From NCBI RefSeq assembly GCF_038811545.1, contig NZ_CP133319.1:3856001-3920000 (forward strand): a DNA stretch of 64,000 bases, written 5' to 3'. Numbering within the stretch: position 1 is the first letter of the stretch; every line of letters begins with the position of its first letter. The notes below the pieces were generated by a model. The model saw only the letters and a program-made list of their open reading frames with translations. It was not told the DNA's origin and made no database searches. Source of the stretch: Rhodoligotrophos sp. CJ14. GTDB lineage: Bacteria > Pseudomonadota > Alphaproteobacteria > Rhizobiales > Im1. Both the position numbers and the translations under genes were made by a program. Below are positions 7,412-17,600 of this stretch, in pieces.

Positions 7412-10400
7412 TCAGCCGGCGGGCACGGGCTGCTTTTCCGATCCCTGAGCCTCACCTTCGGTCCGCCGCTTGGCCGCGATGTAAGTATAGAACATCGGCA
7501 CCACGAAGAGGGTGAAGAGGGTGCCGATCGACATGCCTGTCGCAATCACGAGGCCGATGGAGAAGCGGGCAGCCGCACCCGCGCCACTCGCAACCAGCAG
7601 CGGCGCGACCCCAAGCACCATGGCGGCAGTGGTCATGAGGATCGGCCGCAGGCGCACCTTCGCGGCTTCGGCAATTGCATCCTGCCGCGACATGCCGGTC
7701 CTGTCGCGCAGCTCATTGGCGAATTCCACCATCAGAATGCCGTGCTTGGTGATCAGCCCGATCAGCGTGATGAGACCGACCTGCGTATAGATGTTGAGGG
7801 TTGCCACACCGAGGTTGAGCGGCACCAATGCGCCGAAGATCGACAGCGGCACCGACATCATGATGATGAACGGATCGCGAAAGCTTTCGAACTGCGCGGC
7901 AAGCACGAGATAGATCACCAGAATGGCGAGCCCGAATGCGAAAGCGAGCGCATGCCCCGCCTCCTTCGACAAGCGGGACTGGCCGGCATAATCGATCAGG
8001 AAATTCCCCGGCATTTCCTCCCGCGCGATTTGCTCGAGCGTTGCAAGCCCTTCGTCACTCGTCACGGTCGGCATTGGCAGCGCCGACAATGTGGCCGATG
8101 TCAGCTGATTGAACTGTTCGATGGCCTGGGGCGCGGCGATGGTCTTGATCTTGATCAGCGCCGAGAGCGGCACCATGGTCCCATTCGTCGCCCGCACGTA
8201 ATACTTGCCCATGCTCTCAGGGTTGAGCCGGTCGATCTTTGGCACCTGCGGGATGATGTCATACGCCCGATTGTCAAAGTCGAACTTGGCCACCGTTCCC
8301 TCGCCGAGCAACACATTGAGCGTGGTGCCGATATCTCGCGCTGAGACGCCAAGCGCGATCGCGCGGTCGCGGTCGATTTCGACCCGTGCCCGGGGCGAGG
8401 TGTAGGACAGTGAGTTCTGCACGACGATGAACTTGCCCGAGGCCTCGGCTTTGGTCTTGATAGCCTCGGCCACCTCCCAGACCTCGGCGGCATTCCCGGT
8501 CGAGCGCACCACCATCTGTATGGGCATGCCACCACCGGTGCCGGGGAGCGAGGGCGGCGCGAACACGAAGGCCTGCACGCCGGCGCTCTTGTCGATCCGC
8601 CCCTGGATCTCCGTCTGGATCGCCTTCTGGCTGCGCTCGCGCTCATCCCACGGCTTGAGCGTCCATGCGGCAAAGCCCCCACCACCTCCACTGCTTCCGA
8701 TAATGTGGAAGGTGGTATCGATCTCCGGGATATTTCCAGTCATGCCGCGAAACTGGTCGAGGAAGGCCGCAGTATAGTCCGGGGTTGCATATTGCGGCAC
8801 GTTGACCAGCGCGAACATGGCACCGCGATCTTCTTCCGGTGCGAGCTCGGACGAGGTTTTGCTGAACAGGAAGACGGACGTGCCCAGCAGAGCCGCTACA
8901 ATGAACAAGGTCACCGGCCGATATTTCAGCGACCCCGCGAGCAATCGTTCATAGCGGTTCGCAAGCCCGTCGAAAACATGATCGACGATCCTCTGGAACC
9001 GCCCGGGCCCGTGTTCGCCATGGGCCTTGAGCAGGCGCGAGGACATCATGGGCGACAATGTCACCGCAATGACGCCCGATAGGATCACCGAGCCCGCAAG
9101 TGTGAAGGCAAACTCGCGGAACAATGCGCCGGTGAGGCCCTGGGTGAAGCCGATCGGCGCATAGACGGCCGCAAGCGTGATGGTCATCGCCACCACCGGG
9201 CCGAAAATCTCGCGCATGCCCTCGATCGCGGCCGGAATAGGCTTGAGCCCCTCTTCGATATGGCGATGAATATTCTCGACCACCACGATCGCGTCATCCA
9301 CCACAAGCCCGATGGCCAGCACCATGGCAAGCAGGGTTAGCGTGTTCAGCGAATAGTCCAGTGCATAGAGCAGGAAGCACACGCCGATGAGCGACAGGGG
9401 GATCGTGACCACTGGAATGATCACCGAGCGGAATGAGCCGAGGAACAGGAGGATCACGACGACCACGATGACCACGGCCTCGCCAATCGTCTTGAACACC
9501 TCCTCGATCGACGCATCGATGAACTTGGTGGCGTCATAGACGAGGTTCGCCTGCATGCCATGCGGCAGTTCCGACTGGATCTGCGGGAGCTGGGCGCGCA
9601 CCCGTTTGGCGGCATCGAGCGGGTTGGCATCGGGACTTGCGAAGACACCGATGAACACGCCTGGCTCGCCATTGAAGGCGACCTTCACATCCGTCTGCTC
9701 GGCGCCGAGCTCGACCCGCGCAACGTCGCGCAGCCGCACCACATCCTCGCCCTTGCTGCGCAGCGGAAGCTCGCCGAACGCCTCAGGCGTCTGCAGCGTG
9801 GTTGCTGTCTCCACCGCATAGGCGACGAGCTCGTTCTGTGTTTTGCCCGGGGCGGAGAGAAAGTTGGCCCCCTGGATGGCCGTGACCACGTCCGCCGCCG
9901 TGACATCGCGCGAGGCGAGCAGGACCGGGTCGAGCCAGATGCGCATGGCAAAGGTCTGCTCACCCAGGATCTGCGCCTCGCCCACGCCATCGATGGTCGA
10001 GAGGCGGGGCTGGATCACCCGCGTGAGAAATTCCGTGATCTGCGGTGGCGACATCTCCGGCGATGAGAATGCCAGATACATCAGCGCGAATTGCTGACCG
10101 GTGCCCTTGTTGATGATCGGATCTTCCGATTCGGATGGAAGCTGGCTCCTGACCTGCTGTACCCGCGAGATGACTTCCGTGAGCGCTTTGTCCGGATCGG
10201 TGTTGAGCCGCATATAGACGGAGACCGTGCTGACGCTCGGGCGGCTTTGCGACGTCACATAATCGACGCCCTCCGCATTTGAGACGGCTTGTGCGATGGG
10301 CGTGGTGATGAACCCCTGCATCAGTTCCGCACCGGCGCCCGGATAGGTCGTCGTGACGGTAATGACCGTATCCTTCACCTCCGGATACTCACGGATGCTG

Positions 10401-10495
10401 AGATTGAGAATGCCCTGGGCGCCGAGCAGCAGCAGCAGCAGGCTGATCACAGTCGCCAGCACCGGTCTGCGGATGAAGATCTCGGAAAAATTCAT
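7412..10495 (-). CDS. RND efflux transporter permease subunit (HAE1/AcrB type)
   Basis: A 1027-residue inner-membrane drug/proton antiporter. It begins with the classical MNFSEIFIRRPVLATVISLLL helix and contains GAGAELMQGF, the proton-relay pair in LVVDDAIVVVEN (about residue 400) and the relay lysine in GLITKHGIL (about 917). Two large periplasmic loops follow TM1 and TM7. It is 24 bases downstream of its adaptor gene, so the two form an operon; no outer-membrane TolC-type gene is in the window, so the pump must recruit one from elsewhere. Expression is probably controlled by the divergent TetR at 11924. The drug spectrum is unknown. Confidence 0.95.
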   Translation of the reverse strand: MNFSEIFIRRPVLATVISLLLLLLGAQGILNLSIREYPEVKDTVITVTTTYPGAGAELMQGFITTPIAQAVSNAEGVDYVTSQSRPSVSTVSVYMRLNTDPDKALTEVISRVQQVRSQLPSESEDPIINKGTGQQFALMYLAFSSPEMSPPQITEFLTRVIQPRLSTIDGVGEAQILGEQTFAMRIWLDPVLLASRDVTAADVVTAIQGANFLSAPGKTQNELVAYAVETATTLQTPEAFGELPLRSKGEDVVRLRDVARVELGAEQTDVKVAFNGEPGVFIGVFASPDANPLDAAKRVRAQLPQIQSELPHGMQANLVYDATKFIDASIEEVFKTIGEAVVIVVVVILLFLGSFRSVIIPVVTIPLSLIGVCFLLYALDYSLNTLTLLAMVLAIGLVVDDAIVVVENIHRHIEEGLKPIPAAIEGMREIFGPVVAMTITLAAVYAPIGFTQGLTGALFREFAFTLAGSVILSGVIAVTLSPMMSSRLLKAHGEHGPGRFQRIVDHVFDGLANRYERLLAGSLKYRPVTLFIVAALLGTSVFLFSKTSSELAPEEDRGAMFALVNVPQYATPDYTAAFLDQFRGMTGNIPEIDTTFHIIGSSGGGGGFAAWTLKPWDERERSQKAIQTEIQGRIDKSAGVQAFVFAPPSLPGTGGGMPIQMVVRSTGNAAEVWEVAEAIKTKAEASGKFIVVQNSLSYTSPRARVEIDRDRAIALGVSARDIGTTLNVLLGEGTVAKFDFDNRAYDIIPQVPKIDRLNPESMGKYYVRATNGTMVPLSALIKIKTIAAPQAIEQFNQLTSATLSALPMPTVTSDEGLATLEQIAREEMPGNFLIDYAGQSRLSKEAGHALAFAFGLAILVIYLVLAAQFESFRDPFIIMMSVPLSIFGALVPLNLGVATLNIYTQVGLITLIGLITKHGILMVEFANELRDRTGMSRQDAIAEAAKVRLRPILMTTAAMVLGVAPLLVASGAGAAARFSIGLVIATGMSIGTLFTLFVVPMFYTYIAAKRRTEGEAQGSEKQPVPAG

Positions 10496-10519
10496 GAGGT
10501 CCGGCCTCGTTCGCGCCCG

Positions 10520-11740
10520 TTATTCCGTCCGGGCGATCTGCGCCGGATCGACGCTGTTGTTGATGGTGACGATGGAACCGCTATGCAGCTTGTTCTGGCC
10601 CGAGGTGACCACCATCTGCCCCGCCTTCAGACCTGACGTGATCTCGACCAGTCCGTTGACGCGGCGCCCCGGCTTAACGAAAACCTGCGTGGCCTTGTAG
10701 GTTTGCTCGGCCTGCTGCTGAGGAGGAGGCGTGTCATTTTCAGCAGCCTGTGCGGCAAGAGAGCCGCCCCGCTCGGCCTCGCTCACCTCCGGCTGCCCCT
10801 CGCCATTGGCCGGCGCCTTGCCATTGGCGCTGGTCTTTTCCAGCACATAGACATAATCGCCATAAAGGCTCGTCACGAGCGCGGTTTGCGGCAACACGAT
10901 CGTGTCGGGCTGTGTCTTAAGCTCGACCCGCACCTGCAGGAACTGTCCCGGGATCAGCTTGCCATCGCGGTTATCCGCCTCCGCTCGCACGGAAATCAGG
11001 CGGCTCTCGGTGTCGATCTTGGGATTGATGCCGATGATCTTGGCTTTGTGGTCCAGGGAATTGACATCCGGGCCGAAACGCACGGCTTGGCCGAGCGTGA
11101 CTTCGCTGGCACGCTGCTCGGGCACCGTGAAATCCACATACATCCGATCGAGATCCTGCAGCGTCGCCACTGTTGCACCCGGCTGCACATACGCCCCGAG
11201 ATCAATCTGCGGAATGCCGATCACGCCGCTGAACGGCGCCTTGAGAGACTTCTGGTCGATCAGGGCCTGCAGGCGTTCGAGCTCCGAGCGGGCCGCATTG
11301 AGTTCGCGTTCGGCCGTATCGAAATCCTTCTGGGTCGCAACGCCGCTTTTGCGCAGCGCACTCAACCGCTTGAACTGCGCCTCAGCGGTCTCGACCGCGG
11401 ATTGTGCGCCGGGGATCTGCGCCTGCTCGACATTATCATCGAGCTGCACCAGCACCTGGCCGGCTTTCACCCGGTCGTTGGATTTGAACTTGATCGCCTC
11501 GACGACGCCCGTCGTCTCGAAGGCCAGATCCACACCCTGCGCGGCCTTGGCGGAGCCGATCGCATCAATGGTGGGATGCCAGTCCCGAGGAGCGACCGTC
11601 GTGGCCGAGACCGTGACGGTCTTCACCGGCATATTGGCAAAGAATTCGGCGATCTTCTTGTCGCGGAACAGGTTGAAGCCGACGAGGCCCCCGCAAACGA
11701 GAACCACGAGCAGTCCGGCAATAAGAAAGCGCTTGATCAT
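10520..11740 (-). CDS. RND efflux periplasmic adaptor (membrane fusion protein)
   Basis: A 406-residue HlyD/AcrA-type adaptor. MIKRFLIAGLLVVLVCGGLVGF is an uncleaved-type N-terminal membrane anchor; ATG 11740 with AGGACTT in front is preferred to the upstream ATG at 11758. A lipoyl half-motif (GVVEAIKFKSNDRVKAGQVL), a coiled-coil hairpin (about residues 110-170), the second lipoyl half (LKAPFSGVIGIPQIDLGAYV) and a beta-barrel domain follow. In the membrane-proximal domain, a 45-residue low-complexity insertion rich in Ala, Glu, Gln and Pro (ANGEGQPEVSEAERGG to TPPPQQQAEQ) is unusual and probably a disordered loop. It pairs with the downstream permease. Confidence 0.92.
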   Translation of the reverse strand: MIKRFLIAGLLVVLVCGGLVGFNLFRDKKIAEFFANMPVKTVTVSATTVAPRDWHPTIDAIGSAKAAQGVDLAFETTGVVEAIKFKSNDRVKAGQVLVQLDDNVEQAQIPGAQSAVETAEAQFKRLSALRKSGVATQKDFDTAERELNAARSELERLQALIDQKSLKAPFSGVIGIPQIDLGAYVQPGATVATLQDLDRMYVDFTVPEQRASEVTLGQAVRFGPDVNSLDHKAKIIGINPKIDTESRLISVRAEADNRDGKLIPGQFLQVRVELKTQPDTIVLPQTALVTSLYGDYVYVLEKTSANGKAPANGEGQPEVSEAERGGSLAAQAAENDTPPPQQQAEQTYKATQVFVKPGRRVNGLVEITSGLKAGQMVVTSGQNKLHSGSIVTINNSVDPAQIARTE

Positions 11741-11863
11741 AAGTCCTGCTTGACACACTGCCTGTCCGGACCGACGACATGTCTATTCTAAGTCAGTGCT
11801 GGTGATGCTCGTCCGCCACGACGACGCCGCCACCGGTTGACCTCCGTCGGTCATGAGGCAATA

Positions 11864-11893
11864 TATGTACCGTCTGGACTGTAAATCAATCAA
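11864..11893 (-). promoter_or_regulatory. candidate RND promoter with overlapping TetR operator
   Basis: On the minus strand, a TTGATT -35 (complement of 11888-11893) and a TACATA -10 (complement of 11864-11869) are separated by exactly 18 bases, driving the adaptor-permease operon. An imperfect palindrome TACCGTC-TG-GACTGTA (11868-11883, one mismatch between 7-base arms) fills most of the spacer. That is the standard arrangement for repression by an AcrR-like TetR protein, and the tetR gene starts 40 bases away in the other direction. Confidence 0.5.
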
Positions 11894-11923
11894 GAAGTTT
11901 ACCGGTTAACCAGTGAAGGAATC

Positions 11924-12484
11924 ATGTTGAACCGCACGCAAAAGCGGCCGCGTGGGCGACCGAGCTCGAAGACCGTGATCCTGGATGCTGCGGCAGCCGT
12001 GGTATCCGAGGTTGGCGCGAACCACCTGACCCTTGATGCGGTGGCGGAACGGGCTGGCGTCAGCAAGGGCGGCCTGCTTTACAACTACCCCACGAAGGAG
12101 GCTCTGCTCCACGCCATGGTGGAGCGGTTCATCCAGGAATGCGTGGAGCGTCGTGAGACACTGGCTGAGGAGCTCGGCGGCGATGCCCGTGGCAATCTGA
12201 AAGCCTTGCTCCTGTCCCGAGGTGAGAGCACGGAAACTGAACGCAAGACCGCGCATGGCATGCTGGCTGCTGTCGCCGAGAACCCGCGCATGCTGGACCC
12301 CGCCCGCGAAGCGCAAGGTGAGGTCATGAACATATTGCGCAATGCGAAGGACCCGCTCGCCGCAACGGTAGCCTGGCTCGCGGTTGAGGGACTGGCCTTT
12401 CTCGATCTGATCGACCTCTGCCCCTTCAGCGAAGAAGAACGTAAGCAGATTCTCGCGCGCGCCTTGGAGTTGGCGGACTTGTAA
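11924..12484 (+). CDS. TetR/AcrR-family regulator of the RND pump
   Basis: A 186-residue regulator. The basic N-terminus RTQKRPRGRPSS precedes ILDAAAAVVSEVG and the helix-turn-helix AERAGVSKGGLLYNYPTK (about residues 42-59), ending in the TetR C-terminal domain with a hydrophobic ligand-binding half. It is divergent from the RND operon across about 180 bases that carry a promoter-embedded palindrome, so it most likely represses the pump and itself. It is convergent with pbpC, 15 bases apart. Confidence 0.9.
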   Translation: MLNRTQKRPRGRPSSKTVILDAAAAVVSEVGANHLTLDAVAERAGVSKGGLLYNYPTKEALLHAMVERFIQECVERRETLAEELGGDARGNLKALLLSRGESTETERKTAHGMLAAVAENPRMLDPAREAQGEVMNILRNAKDPLAATVAWLAVEGLAFLDLIDLCPFSEEERKQILARALELADL

Positions 12485-12499
12485 TCACGCTCTGCGCGG

Positions 12500-14626
12500 C
12501 TACTCGAGAAACACCGTGACGGAATCGGTGCGCCCGGCAGCATCGATGACCGTGAGTGTTGAAAAGCCCCGCTCATTGGCCTGCCAGCTGCTGGTGCGGC
12601 GACGCTCGGCCCCGGCAAGCGGGTGCCCGTTCACCATCCAGCGGAACGGGGGCGCGCCATCCTGGATTTTCAGCGCGACCGGTTGCTGTGCACCGCCCGC
12701 GCCGAGACCGAGATCAATCTTTGCATTCTGCGGAGGATAGACGATCAGCGGCGGCGCCGCCGTGCCCGGCTTGTGGTTGGCCACAGACAATGCGGGCGCC
12801 AAGAAATGCTGCAGCGGCACCGGAAGCTCCGATGTGGTTGCGGCATAGGCATTCTTCGGGCGGGTGAGCCGGAGCGGTGTGGTTCCACCGATCCGTGCGA
12901 AGGCATCGAACAGCAAAGGCGCCGCCGAGGCTCGCCCGGAAAGCCCCGGTATTGCCGTGCCATCCGCGCGACCGACCCAGACGCCAAGCACATAACGGCC
13001 ATCGAAGCCCACCGACCAGGCGTCCCGATACCCGTATGAGGTTCCGGTCTTGAACGCGAGCTGATGCCGGGGAGCACCATCCGGTGGCGGTGTCCCTCGC
13101 AGAATGTCCGAGACATACCACGCGCCGAGCGCACTGAGCACCGGATCAGATGCGATCTGAGCAGAGGAGCTTGCTGCTTCACCGAAGATCTCATGCAGCT
13201 TAACCGCATGACCGTCCCGAGGCAGCGCCGTGAACAGGGTGACGAGATCTTCGAGCGTCACCCCGAGCCCGCCCAAGCCGATCGCGAGACCGGGCGCCGC
13301 CGTGCCCGGCAGTATGGGCGATATCCCCGCATTGCGCATCCGGGCCAGCAATCGCAGCGGTCCCACATGGTTCAGCAGCGAGACCGCGGGAATATTGAGC
13401 GACATCTGCAGAGCCTGGGCAACCGTCACGGTGCCCTGGAACGCCATGTCGAAATTGCTCGGCCGGTAGCTGTCGAACGCGGAAGGCTTGTCGTCGATCA
13501 GCGTGCTCGGGTGAACGAGCCCATCCTCGAAGGCAAGCCCGTAGATGAAGGGCTTCAAGGTCGAGCCGGGTGACCTCACGGCCCGTGTCATATCCACATA
13601 GCCCTTGCTGGTCTCATCCGCGAAGTCCGGTGAGCCGACCCGGGCGAGAACCTCACCGCTTGCATGGTCTACGAGAAGCATCGCGATGGAGAGGTGAGCT
13701 GGAAGCTTAGCCTTTGCATCCCGCGCCAGCTGCTCGAGGGCCGCCTGCTTCTGCCGGTCGATGGTCAGTCGGTAGAGTTTGGCATCTGGCGCAAGCCGTC
13801 GCGCCGCTTCGGCGCTGTGGGCTGCGAGCGCGGGAAAATGATGCCGCCGGCTCACCAGCCGTTGACCTTGCGCCTGTTCGGCATCCTGCCTGGACAAGAC
13901 GCCGGCATCTGCCATCCGGGCGAGCACCCTGTCGCGCGCCTTGCGGGCTTGAGTCGGATGAAGATCCGGTCGACGCGCTTCGGGAAGCTGCGGCAGGGCG
14001 ATCAGCATGGCCGCCTCCGCCGGGCTCAAGCGTGCCGGCTCCTTTGCGAAATAAGCAAGGCTCGCGGCACGAATGCCTTCGATGTTGCCGCCATAGGGTG
14101 CGAGCGTCAGATAGGCTTCCAGGATCTCGCGTTTGCTGAGCCGGCGCTCGAGCTGCAGCGCCCTTAGCGCCTGCATCAGCTTGGCCAAGAGCGAGCGTTC
14201 ATCCCGTGGCTCGAGGAGACGCGCAAGCTGCATGGTGATGGTGGATGCGCCCGAGATGATCCGCCCATTGCGCAGAAGCTGCCCCGTCGCCCGGATCACC
14301 GCGGCACTATCGATGCCCGGATGCTGAAAGAAGCGCTTGTCCTCATAGGCCAGCAGCATCTGCACGAATAGCGGATCGACCTCATCGAGGCTGACGGGCA
14401 GACGCCAGCGACCATTCTCGACGGTGAAGGCCCGCAACAGCTGGCCGTTGCGGTCCAGCACCAGCTGCGAAATGGCCTTGTCCCGCGGCAAGCTTGGCGC
14501 AAACCGCTGGTCCAGCCACGTGAGACCGGAAGCGAGGCCGCCCAGGCCTATGAGGAGCAGGCAGCCGACCACCGCCCACTTGCCCCAATGGGCAGCAAAA
14601 CGCCGCTCAGCAATGCTCTGGCCCAT
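12500..14626 (-). CDS. pbpC: penicillin-binding protein 1C
   Basis: A 708-residue bifunctional peptidoglycan synthase. After a single N-terminal TM helix (residues 15-37) comes the GT51 glycosyltransferase domain with its catalytic glutamate E95 in YEDKRFFQHPG and GASTITMQLARLL. The transpeptidase domain has S355-T-L-K358 (SPGSTLKPF), SLN and K526-T-G (FKTGTSYGYRDAW). The extreme C-terminus is the beta-sandwich domain typical of PBP1C (PFRWMVNGHPLAG to the end). ATG 14626 is chosen; the longer frame runs into the preceding gene. It follows the alpha-2-macroglobulin gene by 19 bases. This pair is conserved in many Gram-negatives: the macroglobulin is thought to trap proteases after envelope breach while PBP1C repairs the wall. 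Confidence 0.95.
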   Translation of the reverse strand: MGQSIAERRFAAHWGKWAVVGCLLLIGLGGLASGLTWLDQRFAPSLPRDKAISQLVLDRNGQLLRAFTVENGRWRLPVSLDEVDPLFVQMLLAYEDKRFFQHPGIDSAAVIRATGQLLRNGRIISGASTITMQLARLLEPRDERSLLAKLMQALRALQLERRLSKREILEAYLTLAPYGGNIEGIRAASLAYFAKEPARLSPAEAAMLIALPQLPEARRPDLHPTQARKARDRVLARMADAGVLSRQDAEQAQGQRLVSRRHHFPALAAHSAEAARRLAPDAKLYRLTIDRQKQAALEQLARDAKAKLPAHLSIAMLLVDHASGEVLARVGSPDFADETSKGYVDMTRAVRSPGSTLKPFIYGLAFEDGLVHPSTLIDDKPSAFDSYRPSNFDMAFQGTVTVAQALQMSLNIPAVSLLNHVGPLRLLARMRNAGISPILPGTAAPGLAIGLGGLGVTLEDLVTLFTALPRDGHAVKLHEIFGEAASSSAQIASDPVLSALGAWYVSDILRGTPPPDGAPRHQLAFKTGTSYGYRDAWSVGFDGRYVLGVWVGRADGTAIPGLSGRASAAPLLFDAFARIGGTTPLRLTRPKNAYAATTSELPVPLQHFLAPALSVANHKPGTAAPPLIVYPPQNAKIDLGLGAGGAQQPVALKIQDGAPPFRWMVNGHPLAGAERRRTSSWQANERGFSTLTVIDAAGRTDSVTVFLE

Positions 14627-14645
14627 AGGACTGTCCCTGCGCCGA

Positions 14646-17600
14646 TTACCGCGCAGCCTCGACCTCCACGCGCCCCTGGTCGGTCCAGGCGGCAAGCTCA
14701 GGCCGATACATGTCCTCGACCGTGGCCGCGGGGTGGGTATAGCGCCCGGGCGTGACCGCCCGCACCACATAGGCCATGGTCATCTCGTCCTGGTTGCCCT
14801 GCGCGCGGTCGAATGCCGCAACGAACCGATCGCTGCGGAACTCTACATGCGAGGTGTTCACCTCATCCGGCAGCCAGTCGAAGGCAGCAAGATCAGCACT
14901 CTTCACCAGATGCGGATTGTCGATCTCGAACCCGGCTGGCAGGCGATCGACCACCAGCACACGGGCGGGCAACGCATTCTGCTGGGTGACAGTCAGCACC
15001 ACCACGAACCGGTCGTTTTGCCGGGCCTTTTCGACAGAGACCTCATTGCCGTCCATATCGTAATAGGTTCGGGTGATGCTGAACCCGCTCCCCCCGGCGG
15101 GCGGTGCCTGGTCGGGTATGCCGGTCACCGTCAGCACCGCATCGACCGTTTGATCCGAGCGATTGGCGATGCGGATCGGGTGCATCGCCACTTCGGCCTG
15201 TTCGTAGGAATGAAACAGGCTGCCGCGCACCGGCATATCGCCCAGCTCGAGCGAAAGCGCGTCTGAATGCGCCATGAGCCCGTTCGCCGCCAGCAGCAGC
15301 CAGGCATCATCCTGAGTGCTGGTATACTCCACATTGGCCCTCAGCGCGGACACACGGCTGACGAGCTCCTGATTGAGCGGGAGCGCCGGCTTGACCTCGA
15401 GCATCAGGGCAAGCGTGCCCGCCGCATCACGCAAGGCGGACCCATAATCGGTTCGTGCCGAGAGCTCGCGCGCACTCGCCGCTGTCGGCGAAGGCACTGC
15501 TGCCACCGCAGCCGAGAAGGCTTGGGCCGCCCGTTCACGCTCGCCGTAAAGGGCCAGTGCCGCCCCGAGCTGCGCCTTGGCGAGCGGTGTTTTGAAGGCG
15601 TCGAGCTTGGCATCCACATAGTAGCGCAGATCACCGATGGCAGCGCGCCGGTTATGGGCGAGCACATAGAGCGCATAGCCAAGCGCCGCGCCGCCACTGT
15701 CGAGATCGGTTGAATAGGAGAGGCTGTTCTGCAGATTATCGAGCGCTTGCTCGAAGGCGATATCGGGCACGGTATAGCCCTTCTCCCGCGCTCGCGTCAG
15801 GAAATCCGTGACATATGCATCAAGCCACAAATCGCCCGATCCCGGAGACCACAGGCCGAAGCTGCCGGAGGAGGATTGCTTGGCGAGCACCTCGCCGATC
15901 GCCGTGTTGATGCGCTTGTCAGCCCCGCCGTCCCGCGCCACGCCAATCTCGGCCGCAACCGTATTGAAATAGAGCAGCGGCAAGGCCCGACTCGTCAGTT
16001 GCTCCGCGCAGCCATAGGGGTAGCGGTCGAGCTTCAACAGCAGCGAGGGCACATCCAGCGCTGCGCTGCGCATGATGCTGAGCTGAAGCGAGCCATTGTC
16101 GCCGGACGTGCCCTGGAAGATTTCCGGGCCGATTGCGAGCTTGCCATCACGCGCCGGAATCGCTTTGACCAGCCGCCGGCTGCTGGGCGCAATTCCGGGC
16201 TGGACAGGAATGAACAGCTCCTGCTCGAGTTCGAGCCCGTTGCCCGTAAGGCTTAACGTGACAATGCCGAGCCCGATCTCGGCGCCGGTAAGACGGGCGG
16301 TGATCGACTTCCGCTCGCCCGCCGCAAGATGTACCACTTGCTCTGCGCTGGCCTCGCCAACCCCGATTTCATTGGTTGCATTGACGCCAACCCGGTAATC
16401 GCCCGCTGGCGCATCCGTATTGGCGATGTCGATCGTGATCTCAGCCTCATCTCGCGGTGCGAGGAACCGGGGAACGCTCGCTTGGAGCACCACAGGATCA
16501 CGAATGATCACGTCCCGATTGGCTTGACCCACCGCATCTTTGCTCCAGGCCACCGCCATTAAGCGCGCGGTGCCGTTGAACTGGGGAATATCGAAGCTGA
16601 TGGGCGCCGTCCCGTCCGGGCCGACTTTGACGATCCCCGAAAACTGCGCGACGAGCGGCTGGGTCGGCGGACTGCCTTCGATGCTTGACCCCGCTTCGCC
16701 GCCGCCCGAGCGGATGGCACCGGGTGCCGCCACCATGCTGTCGATCAGCTTGCCATAGACATCCCGCAGGTCCATGCCGAGCCGCCTCTGGCCATAGAAC
16801 CAGCTTTCGGGCGCGGGAGGCTGATAACGCGTGAGATTGAGAATGCCAACGTCGACCGCCGCAACCGTGATGAAGACATCATCGCCCGCCGCAGCCCCGC
16901 TCACCCGGGCCGTGACATTGAGCGGCCCGTTGGGGCGCGTCACCTCGGGCGCATCGAGCGACACGGCGAGCGTCCGCGCGGACATGTCGGACGAAAGCCA
17001 GGTGAGGCCGATGGCGCGCGAGGGCATGCGTGATGCGGGGATATCTGCGGGACGATAAAGCGTTGCCGTCACATAGGCACCGGGCTGCCAGGATTGGTCG
17101 ACCGGCAGCTCGACCACCGTTTCGGTATCGCCGACCTCGACCGCCTTCATGGCGATCAGCCGGTCGCTCATGACGGTGACCGCGGCGACGCCCGGAAACC
17201 GTGGCGTGATCTTGAGACGTGCCGTCTCGCCCGGCTTGTAGCTCTGCTTATCCAGGGAGACTTCGAGCACGTCGGGCGTTTCGGCGGTTGCTGCCTCCAC
17301 ATACCATCCGGCATCGAACTCGACGCTTGCCGCTGCATCCTGAAGCCCGGGCGCGTCGATCTCCAGTCGGTAACGGCCCCATTGCACCCGCGCCTCGATG
17401 AGTGCGGGCTGATCCGATGGGATATCGACCGTGCCATTGGCGATGCGCTTGGTGAAGGTGACCGGCTCGTAGTTCCAGCGGCCGTCGGTCATGTACCACT
17501 GGAAGTTCTTCTCGATCTGATAAAGCGTCCAGCTTGCGCTCTTGGTCTCGGTCTTCTGAAGCTCAGGGGTGATCGCGATCACATCGAACTGTGCCGTATC

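Noticed and set aside
12500-14770. A longer pbpC frame starting at 14770
   Set aside because: The extra 48 residues overlap the alpha-2-macroglobulin gene on the same strand and have no membrane or domain character; ATG 14626 has the proper PBP N-terminus.
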